A stretch of 64,000 bases of DNA from JANXYW01 sp031400455 (GCA_031400455.1 JANNPX010000029.1:22507-86506); one strand, 5' to 3'; positions 28,172 to 39,387 are shown, counted from the stretch's first letter. Notes: generated by a model not told the origin, from the sequence alone. Numbers and translations: made by a program.

Positions 28172-28727
28172 CGATGACCCTCCGCAGTGACTGCAGCGCC
28201 CGCGTCTGTGTGACTTTCACGGCTCCCTCACTCTTATCCATAACGGCGGCGGTTTCAGCGACGTTAAGCCCGTGCACGAATCGGAGCAGGATGACGTCGC
28301 GGTATTCGTCCTTGAGTTGGCCGAGGGCGTGAGAGACGTCGCGCATGTCATCGCCGGGTGCGATCGCATCGCGCGCGCTCAGGGTCTGCGCGACGCGCTC
28401 ATCCGTGAGCGAGTGGGCGGGACGGCTGGCCCGGCGTTTCATATGATCGGCGATTTCGTTACGCGCGATGCGGAAGAGCCATGCGCTCACAGGCAGTCCT
28501 CGATACCGAAACGAGTCGATCCCTTTGACTGCTTCCGTGAAGACCGTCGAGGCGAGATCATCGGCGTCGGCACGGTCACCGATCCGAAGAAGTGCGAAGT
28601 GAAAGATCCGCTCGTGTTGCTCATCGAACAACTGCTGCCAGGCTGTTTGGTCACGCGCGGCCAAAGCAGTGGCCAGGTCCTCCTCGTTCTCGTACGGACG
28701 AGCGGCCGAGATGGCGGGATCCCCCAT
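28164..28727 (-). CDS. ECF-type RNA polymerase sigma factor
   Basis: The 187-residue sigma-70 family protein has region 2 at about 30-95 (DEQHERIFHFALLRIGDRAD, then FRYRGLPVSAWLFRIARNEIA) and region 4 at about 125-185 (LKDEYRDVILLRFVHGLNVA, ETAAVMDKSEGAVKVTQ, TRALQSLRR). It overlaps the downstream membrane partner by 8 bases. This is the second sigma/anti-sigma pair in the window, of a different subgroup from the one at 7974. The 237 bases to the divergent monooxygenase gene hold the promoters of both; no clear -35/-10 pair stands out. Confidence 0.92.
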   Translation of the reverse strand: MGDPAISAARPYENEEDLATALAARDQTAWQQLFDEQHERIFHFALLRIGDRADADDLASTVFTEAVKGIDSFRYRGLPVSAWLFRIARNEIADHMKRRASRPAHSLTDERVAQTLSARDAIAPGDDMRDVSHALGQLKDEYRDVILLRFVHGLNVAETAAVMDKSEGAVKVTQTRALQSLRRVIDG

Positions 28728-28964
28728 CAGCGTGTGTTCTGTATCAGGCGAGCCATCCTAGAGACGATATCCGGACAAGGGGGGTCTAGGTTACAGCCGA
28801 ATGGCGCTATTTTTCGGGTTCTGACTGTTATTGCCGCGTAGACGTTTGCTCACTCGGAGCGCTCCCGCGTCCCCATTGTCGGAGGTCGGCCTGACGGTAT
28901 GGGCCGAATGGCGCATACTCTACTCGACCGGCAGATCCATCGCCGCCAGCGGGAGTCATAAGAG

Positions 28965-30629
<1,665 letters not shown>

Positions 30630-30653
30630 CGCGAGTTGCCCAAACGACCTGAG

Positions 30654-31490
30654 CTAGCTCATGGGCGTGCCGCCGGTGACGTTCAGTGTCTGCCCGGTAA
30701 TCCACGCGGCATCGTTTGACGCGAAGAACGCCACGGCCCCGGCGATATCCGCCGGCGTGCCCTGACGCCCCAGCGCGATCGTCTGCACGACCGCCTTCTT
30801 CAGGGCGCCGGCATCGGCGTGGAAGCGCGCTGCCATGTGGTCGAACGTGCCGTCCATCATGTCCGTATCGACGGAACCCGGTGCGATGCAGTTCACCGTG
30901 ATCTGATGCGGCGCCGCTTCGAGTGCGAGCATCTGGGTGAGGCCGACGACGCCCCATTTCGTTGCGCAATAGGCGCCATACTGCGGGTACGCCGTTCGCC
31001 CCGCCGCTGACGAGATGTTGATGATTCGGCCACCGCGTCCGGCTTCGACCATCTTGCGCATCGCGCGGCTGGTAAGCAGAAACACGCCGTTGAGGTTCAC
31101 GTCGACCACCTCGTACCATTCGCGGTCGTCGATCTCCCAGAGATTCTTCTCGCCGCAGTAGGCAAGCCCGGCGTTGTTCACGACGATGTCGATGCGGCCG
31201 AACTTCGCCATCGTTTCGGCGACGACGCGATCGACATCCGCGGCGTTCGTCAGGTCGGCATCGATGCCGATCGCGGCGCCGCTGGCGGCCTCGATCTCGG
31301 TGGCGACCGATCCGGCGCCGCGCCAGCCGATCGCTTTCTCGTCGTCCGGGTACTGTTCTGGTGCGCGCGGCGACCCAAGCGCGACGACGCGAGCCCCTTG
31401 AGCGGCAAGTGCCAGCGAGATACCGCGGCCGATTCCGCGATAGCGTGCTGCGCCGCTGACGATCGCGACCTTGCCTTGGAGTGACGACAT
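30654..31490 (-). CDS. SDR-family oxidoreductase
   Basis: The 278-residue NAD(P)-dependent dehydrogenase/reductase has a classical SDR fold: VNNAG, catalytic Ser in INISSAAG and the YxxxK motif in GAYCATKWG, then PGSVDTDM. The cofactor glycine motif is atypical: GAARYRGIGRG has one or two extra residues before GIG compared with TGxxxGIG. The start ATG has GGAG 6 bases upstream; a longer open frame to 31604 lacks conserved sequence. It is tail to tail with the monooxygenase, and the two could act on the same alcohol/ketone. Substrate unknown. Confidence 0.92.
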   Translation of the reverse strand: MSSLQGKVAIVSGAARYRGIGRGISLALAAQGARVVALGSPRAPEQYPDDEKAIGWRGAGSVATEIEAASGAAIGIDADLTNAADVDRVVAETMAKFGRIDIVVNNAGLAYCGEKNLWEIDDREWYEVVDVNLNGVFLLTSRAMRKMVEAGRGGRIINISSAAGRTAYPQYGAYCATKWGVVGLTQMLALEAAPHQITVNCIAPGSVDTDMMDGTFDHMAARFHADAGALKKAVVQTIALGRQGTPADIAGAVAFFASNDAAWITGQTLNVTGGTPMS

Positions 31491-31518
31491 TGAGGGCTCC
31501 TTTGTTCGTACGTACGAG

Positions 31519-32484
31519 TTAGTGCGAGTGCAGGTGAAGGCCGGTGTCGGCGGGCGGGACGATGACCCCGCCGCGCTCCATGATGCCGGGCTCATCCGGA
31601 TCAACGTGGATGCTGATCGTGGCGCCGGGCACGCTTGATTGCAGGTCCGCTTCGAAGTGCTCGACCAACAAGTGCGCTTCGCTCACGGAGAGCGCCGGGT
31701 CTACGAGTACGTGCACGTCAATGTAGGTCTCGCGTCCAGACTTGCGAGTGCGCAGTGCGTGGTAGCCGCGCATGCCGTGCGCTTCATGCGACAGGCATTC
31801 CTCGATGAGCCGGACCGTCGCTTCCGGTAGCGCAGAGTCAGTGAGTTCGCGTAGCGCGTTGCGCACGATGGCCGCTGCTGTCCAGGTGAGGAACGCCGCC
31901 AGCAGCAGCGCGACGATCGGGTCGAAGATGTGCTTGCCGGTGATGCCGACGAGCACCAGTCCGGCGCCGATGGCGACGGCCTGCACGACGTTCGTCATCA
32001 GGTGCCGGGCGTCGGCGGCGATAGCGACCGAGCCGCTGATGCGTGCGGCGCGGCGCGAATAGGCGGCGACGCCGAGGTTCACGACGGCAGTGATGCCAAT
32101 GGCAATGAGCGACGGCACGACGACGATCTCGACGTCGTCCGCCAACGCGCGCCGAATCGCTGCGAAGGCGATGAACACGGCGCCGGCTGCGATCAGCCCC
32201 GCCTGCGAGATGGCGGCGAGGCTCTCCGCCTTCCCGTGGCCGTATGGGTGCTCCTCGTCGGCTGGCTGGAGCGCCATCCGCACGGTGATGAACGCGAGCG
32301 CCGACGCCAGCAGATCCTCCGCGCTGTCGACGCCGTCACCGAGCAGCGCGATCGAGCCGAACGCTAGGCCGAACCCGACCTTCAGCGCCATCAGCACGGC
32401 GTTCGATGCGAGCGACAGCATCGCGGCGCGGCTTGCGATGTCTGCCGGGATGATGCGGCGTTGGGTGGCGGCAGTGGTGGGCAT
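31519..32484 (-). CDS. Cation diffusion facilitator family transporter
   Basis: The 321-residue metal/proton antiporter has about six membrane segments (25-215) and a C-terminal cytoplasmic ferredoxin-like metal-binding domain (220-300), ending in a His-containing tail (GLHLHSH). The TM2 metal site is DxxxD (Asp53, Asp57), but the TM5 partner is His161 with Asn165 where zinc transporters of the YiiP type have HxxxD. This substitution may change metal preference. The gene lies between the SDR and cofD genes in the same orientation, 27 bases after cofD. Confidence 0.9.
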   Translation of the reverse strand: MPTTAATQRRIIPADIASRAAMLSLASNAVLMALKVGFGLAFGSIALLGDGVDSAEDLLASALAFITVRMALQPADEEHPYGHGKAESLAAISQAGLIAAGAVFIAFAAIRRALADDVEIVVVPSLIAIGITAVVNLGVAAYSRRAARISGSVAIAADARHLMTNVVQAVAIGAGLVLVGITGKHIFDPIVALLLAAFLTWTAAAIVRNALRELTDSALPEATVRLIEECLSHEAHGMRGYHALRTRKSGRETYIDVHVLVDPALSVSEAHLLVEHFEADLQSSVPGATISIHVDPDEPGIMERGGVIVPPADTGLHLHSH

Positions 32485-32510
32485 CGCGCTCAGGATACGG
32501 CGGCAGCGGC

Positions 32511-33443
<933 letters not shown>

Positions 33444-33462
33444 GCGCGCCGCGGGGGGATCG

Positions 33463-34746
33463 TCATGAGACCGCGGCTCGCTCGCGGACGGGCTCCGGGC
33501 GGCGTGGGAACGGACGGTCGTGCTTGTCGATCTCCTCTTGCTCATTCGCCTCGGCGCGGCTCCAGAGGGCGAGCGCGGCGAACCCGAACACCGCGGTGAG
33601 TATTCCGAACATGAGGAAGACCGCGCGCAGGCCCCAAACATCGGCGACGATGCCGCCCAGCGGCTGGACGCCGGCGAAGATGATGTTCGCGACGACGGCT
33701 TGCACGGAAAGAATCGTCGCGCGGCGCTCGCTGGGGATGCGCTTGTTGATGTACGTCGCGAGCAGCGGGTTTTGCATGCCGGCCGACACACCCATGCCGA
33801 GGAACGCGACGAAGATCCACGAGCGGTCGATGCCGGCGAGCGCGAAGCTGCACAGCATCAGCAGCACCGGCATCGCGAAGAATGCGCTGCGCTGGCCGAC
33901 GCGCGTCAGGAACTGATGCGCCAGCAGCGCGGAGACGATGCCCGCGCCGCGCACCGGCGCTTGCCACAGTCCCAGGTCGCCGGTCGTGACGCCGTGATCG
34001 CTGAGGAAGGGCTGCTGGAACACCATCGGCCCGAAGGCGGCCGCGGAGATCACACCGCTGTACAGGATGATGTACCGCAGCGAGGGCAGCTTCCACGCGT
34101 CGTGGATGCCGGAGAAGAGTGTCTGGAAGTAGCGCTCGTGCGTCTCCTCCTGCTCGTGCCTTGGCTCGTGCATCGAGAACGCGATGGGCGTGGCGATCGC
34201 CGCGATCACGGCGCTCACGATGATCACGGAGGAGTAGTCGGTGAGCTCCGCCAGTGGCGCGCCCAGCAGGATCGCGCACAGCGCTGCGCCGGATCGTAGC
34301 GCCCAGAGGCGGCTATTGATGCGCTGGAAGTCCTCCTCGCGGTCGACTTGCTTGAGGCTGTCGTAGAGCAGCGCGGTGTCGGAGCCCGATTGGAACGTGA
34401 GCGCGAGCCCCCACGCGGTGTAGGAGAGCAGGATGATGGCGTAGTTGTCCGCGATGGCGAAGATGAACAGCGCCAGGGCGAAGAGCGAGCTTCCGAGCAT
34501 CAGCGACCAGCGGCGCCCGAAGCGGTCGGCGACGGCGCCCGTCGGCACCTCGGCGAACACCATCAGCAGGAAGAACGGCGTATCCAGCACCGTGATCTGG
34601 GTGAGCGAGAGCCCGCGCTTCACCTGCAGGTACACGACCCAGATGGGCAGCCAGAGCTGGAACTCCATCAGGAAGCGGTAGACGTACGACTTCCAGACGT
34701 TGGATTCGTACCCCATGTCGTCGCGGATGCGGGCGAGCAGATCCAT
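33463..34746 (-). CDS. Major facilitator superfamily transporter
   Basis: The 427-residue permease has about twelve membrane segments. The loop after TM2 reads GAVADRFGRRWS, the usual MFS signature GxLaDrxGrkxxl. A charged central loop (HEPRHEQEETHERYFQT) separates the halves, and the C-terminus is hydrophilic. The substrate cannot be told from sequence; similar proteins are called drug or sugar exporters. A TATACT hexamer 7 bases before the ATG suggests a leaderless mRNA, with cofD and the cation transporter possibly downstream on it. Confidence 0.88.
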   Translation of the reverse strand: MDLLARIRDDMGYESNVWKSYVYRFLMEFQLWLPIWVVYLQVKRGLSLTQITVLDTPFFLLMVFAEVPTGAVADRFGRRWSLMLGSSLFALALFIFAIADNYAIILLSYTAWGLALTFQSGSDTALLYDSLKQVDREEDFQRINSRLWALRSGAALCAILLGAPLAELTDYSSVIIVSAVIAAIATPIAFSMHEPRHEQEETHERYFQTLFSGIHDAWKLPSLRYIILYSGVISAAAFGPMVFQQPFLSDHGVTTGDLGLWQAPVRGAGIVSALLAHQFLTRVGQRSAFFAMPVLLMLCSFALAGIDRSWIFVAFLGMGVSAGMQNPLLATYINKRIPSERRATILSVQAVVANIIFAGVQPLGGIVADVWGLRAVFLMFGILTAVFGFAALALWSRAEANEQEEIDKHDRPFPRRPEPVRERAAVS

Positions 34747-34753
34747 ACGGGCG

Positions 34754-34759
34754 AGTATA
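34754..34759 (-). promoter_or_regulatory. Putative leaderless -10 element of the MFS gene
   Basis: TATACT on the minus strand ends 7 bases before the ATG of the 34746 gene, with no Shine-Dalgarno sequence between. Confidence 0.5.
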
Positions 34760-34787
34760 TCGAGGCGTATGGCGGGGCTGATAGCGC

Positions 34788-34813
34788 ATGAGGGGCTCCG
34801 CGGAGCCCCTCAT
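34788..34813. terminator. 26-base perfect palindrome
   Basis: ATGAGGGGCTCCG is followed immediately by its reverse complement. It lies 23 bases after the Yip1-like gene stop and upstream of the MFS promoter, and is the likely terminator of the former. No U-tract follows leftwards. Confidence 0.55.
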
Positions 34814-34836
34814 GTCAATATCGGTGCGTGCTGGTG

Positions 34837-35442
34837 CTAGCGCGGAGCGAAGATGAACACGCCCGGCGCGTACGTGTTCGTTGTGCCGACGAAGAGCTGG
34901 AGCACAATCGCAAAGACGGCGAATCCAGCGGCGTTCGCGATGAGCACCTTCGCGGGCGGCGCGTCAGTAGCGGACTGGAGCGCGATCTGCGTCGTGCCGA
35001 ACGTCAGACCCAGAGCGGCCAGGCCGATGCCGTAGTCGAGACCGGGGATGAACATCGCGACCATCAACGCCAGCGGCGCCGTAGCGAACCCCATCACGCG
35101 TACCAGCTCGTTGACATCGGCGCGCGCGCGAAATATCTGCGTCAGCATGACGTAGGTGACGCCCATCCAGCCGATCGCCCACACGATGATGGCGAGGATG
35201 CTTCCGAGGATGGCGGACTTGAGCAGGAAGTCGCCGGTGTCCGGTGCGTAGTCCTGCATCAGGTACCACAGCCAACCGCCGATTCCGGCAAGAAACGTGG
35301 CTACCACGACTACCACGATCGCGGGGATCGTGCTGTTCTTGTCGCCTTTTACCTCATCGAATACGGTCGTATCGAGCATCGCGAGGCGGCGGAGCCTCTG
35401 CATCAGCGAGTTGACATCCATGCCCCCGGCTTTTTCCATCAT
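34837..35442 (-). CDS. Yip1-domain-like integral membrane protein
   Basis: The 201-residue protein has a cytoplasmic N-terminus (MMEKAGGMDVNSLMQRLRRL) and about five membrane segments between residues 40 and 200, arranged as in Yip1/YIPF-type bacterial proteins (FDEVKGDKNS before TM1, then a polar loop FRARADVNELVRVMGFATAP). The start is set by an AAGGAGGTG Shine-Dalgarno sequence 7 bases before ATGATG; an upstream in-frame start has none. Function unknown. Confidence 0.8.
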   Translation of the reverse strand: MMEKAGGMDVNSLMQRLRRLAMLDTTVFDEVKGDKNSTIPAIVVVVVATFLAGIGGWLWYLMQDYAPDTGDFLLKSAILGSILAIIVWAIGWMGVTYVMLTQIFRARADVNELVRVMGFATAPLALMVAMFIPGLDYGIGLAALGLTFGTTQIALQSATDAPPAKVLIANAAGFAVFAIVLQLFVGTTNTYAPGVFIFAPR

Positions 35443-35576
35443 GGTCCTGCACCTCCTTGTGACGGCCGTGTCCCGGCCGGACAACGCTGATCCTCCAAAC
35501 GATCAAACGCCTACCTAATACAACACTTCTACTACACTTCGGGATCCTTGTCTAGTACTGGGCCGGGGGACCGGGC

Positions 35577-35614
35577 GTTGGAGGCTGGAGTTTGGGGGTT
35601 GGAGATTGGGGTCG
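35577..35614. repeat. G-rich intergenic stretch
   Basis: The phrase GTTGGAG recurs with short variations (GGAGG, GGAG, GGGGG, GGAG, GGGG runs), so four or more G-tracts lie within 38 bases on the plus strand. It could form a G-quadruplex. It lies downstream of rsmG and upstream of the Yip1-like gene in a 230-base gap with no other clear feature. Confidence 0.4.
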
Positions 35615-35672
35615 GTTCGGCGGTGGGTTCGGATTCTCGGCCGGATGATGCGACTCCAGTCCGCCAGCGCGC

Positions 35673-36386
35673 TCACAGCGGCGATTTCGCCGGAACGCCG
35701 GGGCGGCGCGGGTACTCTGCGGGCGTCTCGCGCTGCTTCACGACCGCGACGAGCGTTTGCGGCGGGCCGGGGATGGCGAGCGGCGCCGTGAACACCTTCC
35801 CGCCCAGCACGGACAGTGCGCGAGCCGACGCGGCGATCTCGGCGTCCGCCCGTGAGCCCTTGGGCGTGACGACGCGGCCGCCGACGCGGGCGAACGGCAG
35901 CGTTAGTTCGAGCAGCACGGGCAGCGGCGCGACGGCGCGGGCCACCACCAGGTCGAAGCGTCCGCGGAGGCTCGGGTCGTGGCCGAGGGTCTCGGCGCGT
36001 CCGCAGAGGACGGGCGTATCGGCGAGCGGGAGCGTTTCGACCAGGGCACGGAGGAAGTCCGCCTTCTTCGCCGTCGCCTCCAGCAGCGAGAGCCGGATAC
36101 CGGGCCAAACGACCTTCCAGACCGCGCCCGGAAAGCCGGCGCCGGCGCCGACGTCAAGCACGCTCGAATCGGGGCGCAGCACCTCACGCTCGCGCAGCGC
36201 GGCACCGAGCGCGATCGCCTCCAATATGTGGCGGCGTTCCACGACTGCTGGAGTCGCGTCAGCTACGAGATTCATGCGATCCGACCATTCCGCGAGCAGC
36301 GACGTGTAGGCATCGAACTGGCGCAGTTGAGCATCGGTCAGGCGGACGCCGTAAGCGTCGGATCCGTGCAAAAGCGTGTCGCCCAT
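35673..36386 (-). CDS. rsmG: 16S rRNA (guanine(527)-N(7))-methyltransferase
   Basis: The 237-residue SAM-dependent enzyme methylates G527 of 16S rRNA; loss of it gives low-level streptomycin resistance in several bacteria. Motifs include MNLVADATPAVVERRHILEA, SVLDVGAGAGFPGAVWKVVW and DLVVARAVAPLPVLLELTLP. The C-terminus extends a little past the usual end (about residue 210). It is divergent from greA, and its -10 hexamer lies only 6 bases before the ATG. No parA/parB pair, a frequent neighbour, is here. Confidence 0.95.
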   Translation of the reverse strand: MGDTLLHGSDAYGVRLTDAQLRQFDAYTSLLAEWSDRMNLVADATPAVVERRHILEAIALGAALREREVLRPDSSVLDVGAGAGFPGAVWKVVWPGIRLSLLEATAKKADFLRALVETLPLADTPVLCGRAETLGHDPSLRGRFDLVVARAVAPLPVLLELTLPFARVGGRVVTPKGSRADAEIAASARALSVLGGKVFTAPLAIPGPPQTLVAVVKQRETPAEYPRRPGVPAKSPL

Positions 36387-36392
36387 GGTCGG

Positions 36393-36398
36393 ATGATA
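36393..36398 (-). promoter_or_regulatory. Putative leaderless -10 element of rsmG
   Basis: TATCAT on the minus strand ends 6 bases before the rsmG ATG. A TTGAAG lies 19 bases further upstream and overlaps the greA promoter spacer region on the other strand. Confidence 0.5.
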
Positions 36399-36408
36399 GC
36401 AGCGGCGT

Positions 36409-36438
36409 TTGACGCCCCTTCAAGATCGCGCCTACAAT
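36409..36438 (+). promoter_or_regulatory. greA promoter
   Basis: TTGACG (36409-36414) and TACAAT (36433-36438) are separated by 18 bases. An AGGAGGGG Shine-Dalgarno sequence follows before the ATG at 36459, so this transcript has a short leader, unlike divergent rsmG. Confidence 0.7.
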
Positions 36439-36458
36439 CAGCAGCAGGAGGGGTCTTT

Positions 36459-37280
36459 ATGGTAGGTGAAGTCGCCGTCGACGCAGAGCCCGTAGAGTTG
36501 CAGGATCTCGCGCGTACATATCTCGCTGGGCTTAAGCCCGCAGCGCGAGAGGCAGCGCAGCCCGAAGTGCTCAAGTTCGTCCGGTGGGTTGGCCCGGAAA
36601 AAGACCTCTCGATTATGCGCGCCCATGAGGTGTCGCAGTACGCCGAGAACTTCCCTCCCTCTGTTTCTGATGCAGCCAAGCGCGCGGATTTTGTCCGTGC
36701 GTTTTTGAAGTGGTCGAAAGACAAGGGCATCACGCGCGAGAACCTCGGCACGCACCTGCGTGTGCGCAAGGCGTCGAAGTCCAGCTCCAACGCGCAGACG
36801 ATGGAAGAGCAGCCGATCTACCTGACGCGCGACGGTCACGATGCGCTCGTCAAGGAGTTCGAGTCGCTGAAGGATCGCCGGCCCCTGATTCAGGCCGATT
36901 TGGCGCGCGCCATGGCCGACAAGGACTTCCGCGAGAACGCGCCGCTGGACGCCGCCCGCAACGAGCAGGGCCACCTGGAGGCGCGCATCAAGGACATCGA
37001 TGCGACGCTGCGCCGTGCCGTCGTGCTCGACCACGGAGCGGAGCATCCCGGCGACGCCTCGCAGATCGGCGACCTCGTGACGATCAAGGATCTGCGCACC
37101 GGCTCGGAGAAGGGCTACACGCTCGTCAACTCCGACGAAGTGCGCTCTGGCGCCGGCAAGATCTCCATCGCCTCACCAGTAGGCAAGGCTGTCTACGGCC
37201 ACCGCAGCGGCGAAGAAGTAGAAGTAGAAGCGCCGTCCGGCACGTTCCGCGTGCGGATCGAGTCGATCCAGTCGCCGTAG
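36459..37280 (+). CDS. greA: GreA-type transcription elongation factor with an N-terminal SAM-like domain
   Basis: The 273-residue protein ends with a full GreA/GreB unit (about 112-273): coiled coil with the acidic tip DKDFRENAPLDAARNEQ, then the FKBP-like domain ending GEEVEVEAPSGTFRVRIESI. GreA rescues backtracked RNA polymerase by stimulating transcript cleavage. The first 100 residues are extra: LARTYLAGLKPAAREAAQ, LKFVRWVG, EVSQYAENF and VRAFLKWSKDKGITRENLG resemble the core-binding (SAM-like) domain of tyrosine recombinases. Normal GreA is about 158 residues. The start is fixed by AGGAGGGG and the promoter. Confidence 0.9.
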   Translation: MVGEVAVDAEPVELQDLARTYLAGLKPAAREAAQPEVLKFVRWVGPEKDLSIMRAHEVSQYAENFPPSVSDAAKRADFVRAFLKWSKDKGITRENLGTHLRVRKASKSSSNAQTMEEQPIYLTRDGHDALVKEFESLKDRRPLIQADLARAMADKDFRENAPLDAARNEQGHLEARIKDIDATLRRAVVLDHGAEHPGDASQIGDLVTIKDLRTGSEKGYTLVNSDEVRSGAGKISIASPVGKAVYGHRSGEEVEVEAPSGTFRVRIESIQSP

Positions 37281-37311
37281 GTCAGACATAACGCTGCGAA
37301 TCGATCGAAGC

Positions 37312-37334
37312 CGGCTCAACGAGCCGGTTTTTTC
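37312..37334 (+). terminator. Factor-independent terminator of greA
   Basis: CCGGCTC pairs with GAGCCGG around AAC, followed by TTTTTT. It lies 32 bases after the greA stop. Confidence 0.9.
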
Positions 37335-37410
37335 GTTGCGCGCACTTGTCCGGCGATGGGCAATCGCGCGTATCATCGCTCCAACGTTGTGTAACGCAGA
37401 GGGGGGCATC

Positions 37411-38091
37411 ATGATTCGTCGTTCCATGTTCGCCGTGATCGTTCTGGCCGTCGGCGTCGTCGCCGGTGTCGGCATCTACCAGTTCCGTCAAGTCGACGCG
37501 GCACCGAGCCTGCCCGTCACCATCCAGGACGCGGATGTGGATGCCGATGGCCAGATCAGCATCCTCGACTTGGCAGGGGCCGCTCGCTATTACGGGCAAG
37601 CGGTGCCGAACGTCGCGCGGCCCGTCGCGGAGCAGAACCTCGACGCCAATGGCAACATCAAGGTGCATGAACAGGGGGTCGTAGTAGCGACGGTAAAGCG
37701 GATGTCACGAGTCATACCTGTCACCACGGCTTTCACCGTGACGTCGGCCGACAATCTCAATCCGGACTTGATCAGCGGGTGGATCGATGTGAGGGACTGC
37801 AAGTATCTCTATTGGTCGTTCGATGCAACATTGTTGGGATCGTTTGCAGGCAATACTGAGACTGTGGCTGTCTTGATGAGGGCGTCGCTGGATGGCACCA
37901 CGACGATCTCGACTTCAATCGGAATGGCGAGTCACGGGTGGAATCCGGGTAGTACGCCGCCTAGGCACTCGTATCTCCCATCAAGCTTCGTCGGCAATGC
38001 TCCATACATTCAGCTGGCCGGCTACGTAGATGCCGATGGCGCGCCAGCACCAGTAGAGGTCGGCATAAGTCTGTTCTGCACGAGCGACTGA
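37411..38091 (+). CDS. Secreted protein with a dockerin-like calcium-binding module
   Basis: 226 residues. A signal peptide or anchor (MFAVIVLAVGVVAGVGIYQF) is followed by two EF-hand-like loops about 33 residues apart, DVDADGQISILD and NLDANGNIKVHE, each with following hydrophobic residues as in type I dockerins. The remaining 130 residues are a beta-rich domain I do not recognise (WIDVRDCKYLYWSFDATLLG). The ATG follows AGAGGGGGG by 4 bases. No cohesin partner is visible in the window, so binding to a scaffoldin is not implied; bacterial dockerin modules also occur outside cellulosomes. Confidence 0.8.
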   Translation: MIRRSMFAVIVLAVGVVAGVGIYQFRQVDAAPSLPVTIQDADVDADGQISILDLAGAARYYGQAVPNVARPVAEQNLDANGNIKVHEQGVVVATVKRMSRVIPVTTAFTVTSADNLNPDLISGWIDVRDCKYLYWSFDATLLGSFAGNTETVAVLMRASLDGTTTISTSIGMASHGWNPGSTPPRHSYLPSSFVGNAPYIQLAGYVDADGAPAPVEVGISLFCTSD

Positions 38092-38116
38092 ATGCGCGGT
38101 GCCACGCCTCCACCGT

Positions 38117-38857
38117 CTATTGCGATGTTGTCTGCGCGTTGGCCAGCTCGCGGTGAACTTGGTCAACGAAAACCGTCACCAGTTCCGTGAGGTCGTTTCC
38201 GCGTCTCAGCCATGGCTCGTCAACGCTGCCCAATACCCTGAGCTGCAATTGCGCGACTCGCTCGAGAGACACCTGCGACTGGACTAGCAGGAAATACAGA
38301 CAGAACCGGAGCGCCCGTTCCTCGAAAAACCCTCCAAAGTGGAGGTAAGTCGTCTCTGGGTCCCAATGCATCAGCCACCGGAGCCCGCCACCATTCGGGT
38401 GCGTGAATTTACTTAGTACGGCATATGTCTCGCGGGCCTTATCGCCGACTAGGCCACCGATTTCTTTGAACATCGTTTCGAAGTCTATTGGTGGTTTGGC
38501 ATTCTCGTGTTCTGGGAGAATGCCGGCGAGCCATCGGCCGCATCTATCAGGCCGAGCCTCTACGTGACAAGTCGTAGCCCAGTCTTCGAGAGCGCCGCGG
38601 CAAAGAGAGAGACTCTGCACTGGATACCCCGTGAGCGCGTCTTCTCTGGCGCGCCAAAGAGAGTTAAAGGTCCGCACAAGCAGAAGCGACACCAAGAAGT
38701 TGAGCCCGCGGTCCTGCGCTCGGCCTGCGAGGGGCGACATTCCGTGGTTGAGATGAAGTAGTAAGTCGTCAAGCAGCGAGATTTCAGTGGGCATCGCGGC
38801 TTCACTTTGCGATCTTATTTGCCGATCCAATGTCTCAACGTCGATTTGTCTCGCCAT
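38117..38857 (-). CDS. Conserved hypothetical protein, DUF5677-like
   Basis: The 246-residue, mainly helical soluble protein contains LLVRTFNSLWRAREDALTGY, SLSLCRGALEDWATTCHV and YAVLSKFTHPNGG, which resemble the R-x3-E and K-x2-H patterns of DUF5677-type proteins. The start MARQIDVETLD has GAAAGGA about 10 bases upstream; the open frame before it lacks such support. The region is less GC-biased than its neighbours, with codons such as ATA and TTA, a hint of acquisition. Function unknown. Confidence 0.7.
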   Translation of the reverse strand: MARQIDVETLDRQIRSQSEAAMPTEISLLDDLLLHLNHGMSPLAGRAQDRGLNFLVSLLLVRTFNSLWRAREDALTGYPVQSLSLCRGALEDWATTCHVEARPDRCGRWLAGILPEHENAKPPIDFETMFKEIGGLVGDKARETYAVLSKFTHPNGGGLRWLMHWDPETTYLHFGGFFEERALRFCLYFLLVQSQVSLERVAQLQLRVLGSVDEPWLRRGNDLTELVTVFVDQVHRELANAQTTSQ

Positions 38858-39387
38858 CGGCGGTCGTCCTTTCGGCGAACTAGTCGCGAGCCGCGGCAGC
38901 CACGTTCGGAAGCCAGAAGGATGTCGCGGCGTTCCAGAGCGCGGGAGTGCGGCTGTGCGTTTCAAGATACACATGCGACGCCGCTCAATGAGGTGATGTC
39001 CCACGTTGCGGCAGCTAAGGCAGAATTGAACTGCGACTACGCCGCGAAGGGCGGGCCGATCGGCGACGAGCCGACACGAACCGACGCGATAGCCAGACTG
39101 GCGAAGTTGCTGGCAATTCCCGCCCGCCTGTCTGCTTCCCTCACCTCATAGTGATCCGATGCGGCGCGCCGAGCGGATAGAGGTGTCGGCGAATTCGACC
39201 GTCGCGGACAAAGGTCGAATCTGCCGGAGCCGGCTGTCATTCCGAAATACGGCCATGCGTCCCGCGCTTCGGGGGCCGAATGGGTGTATGAACGGCAACG
39301 GAACGGCGAGATGATGAGCGCGTCGAGGGCCACCGGAGCCCCCGGAAGATTAACCATGCACAACTGATTCGTTATGGAGGACCCTAC
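38858..39387. other. Non-coding stretch with one inverted repeat
   Basis: These 530 bases separate two divergent genes. No convincing coding frame is seen on either strand. An inverted repeat ATTCGACC (39193-39200) / GGTCGAAT (39213-39220) is the only structured element found and could be an operator or hairpin. The GGAGG before 39388 is the Shine-Dalgarno sequence of the next gene. Confidence 0.5.

Noticed and set aside
39235..39250. Phrase TGTCATTCCGA as a third copy of the interspersed repeat
   Set aside because: Only about 11 bases match and the rest of the element is absent.
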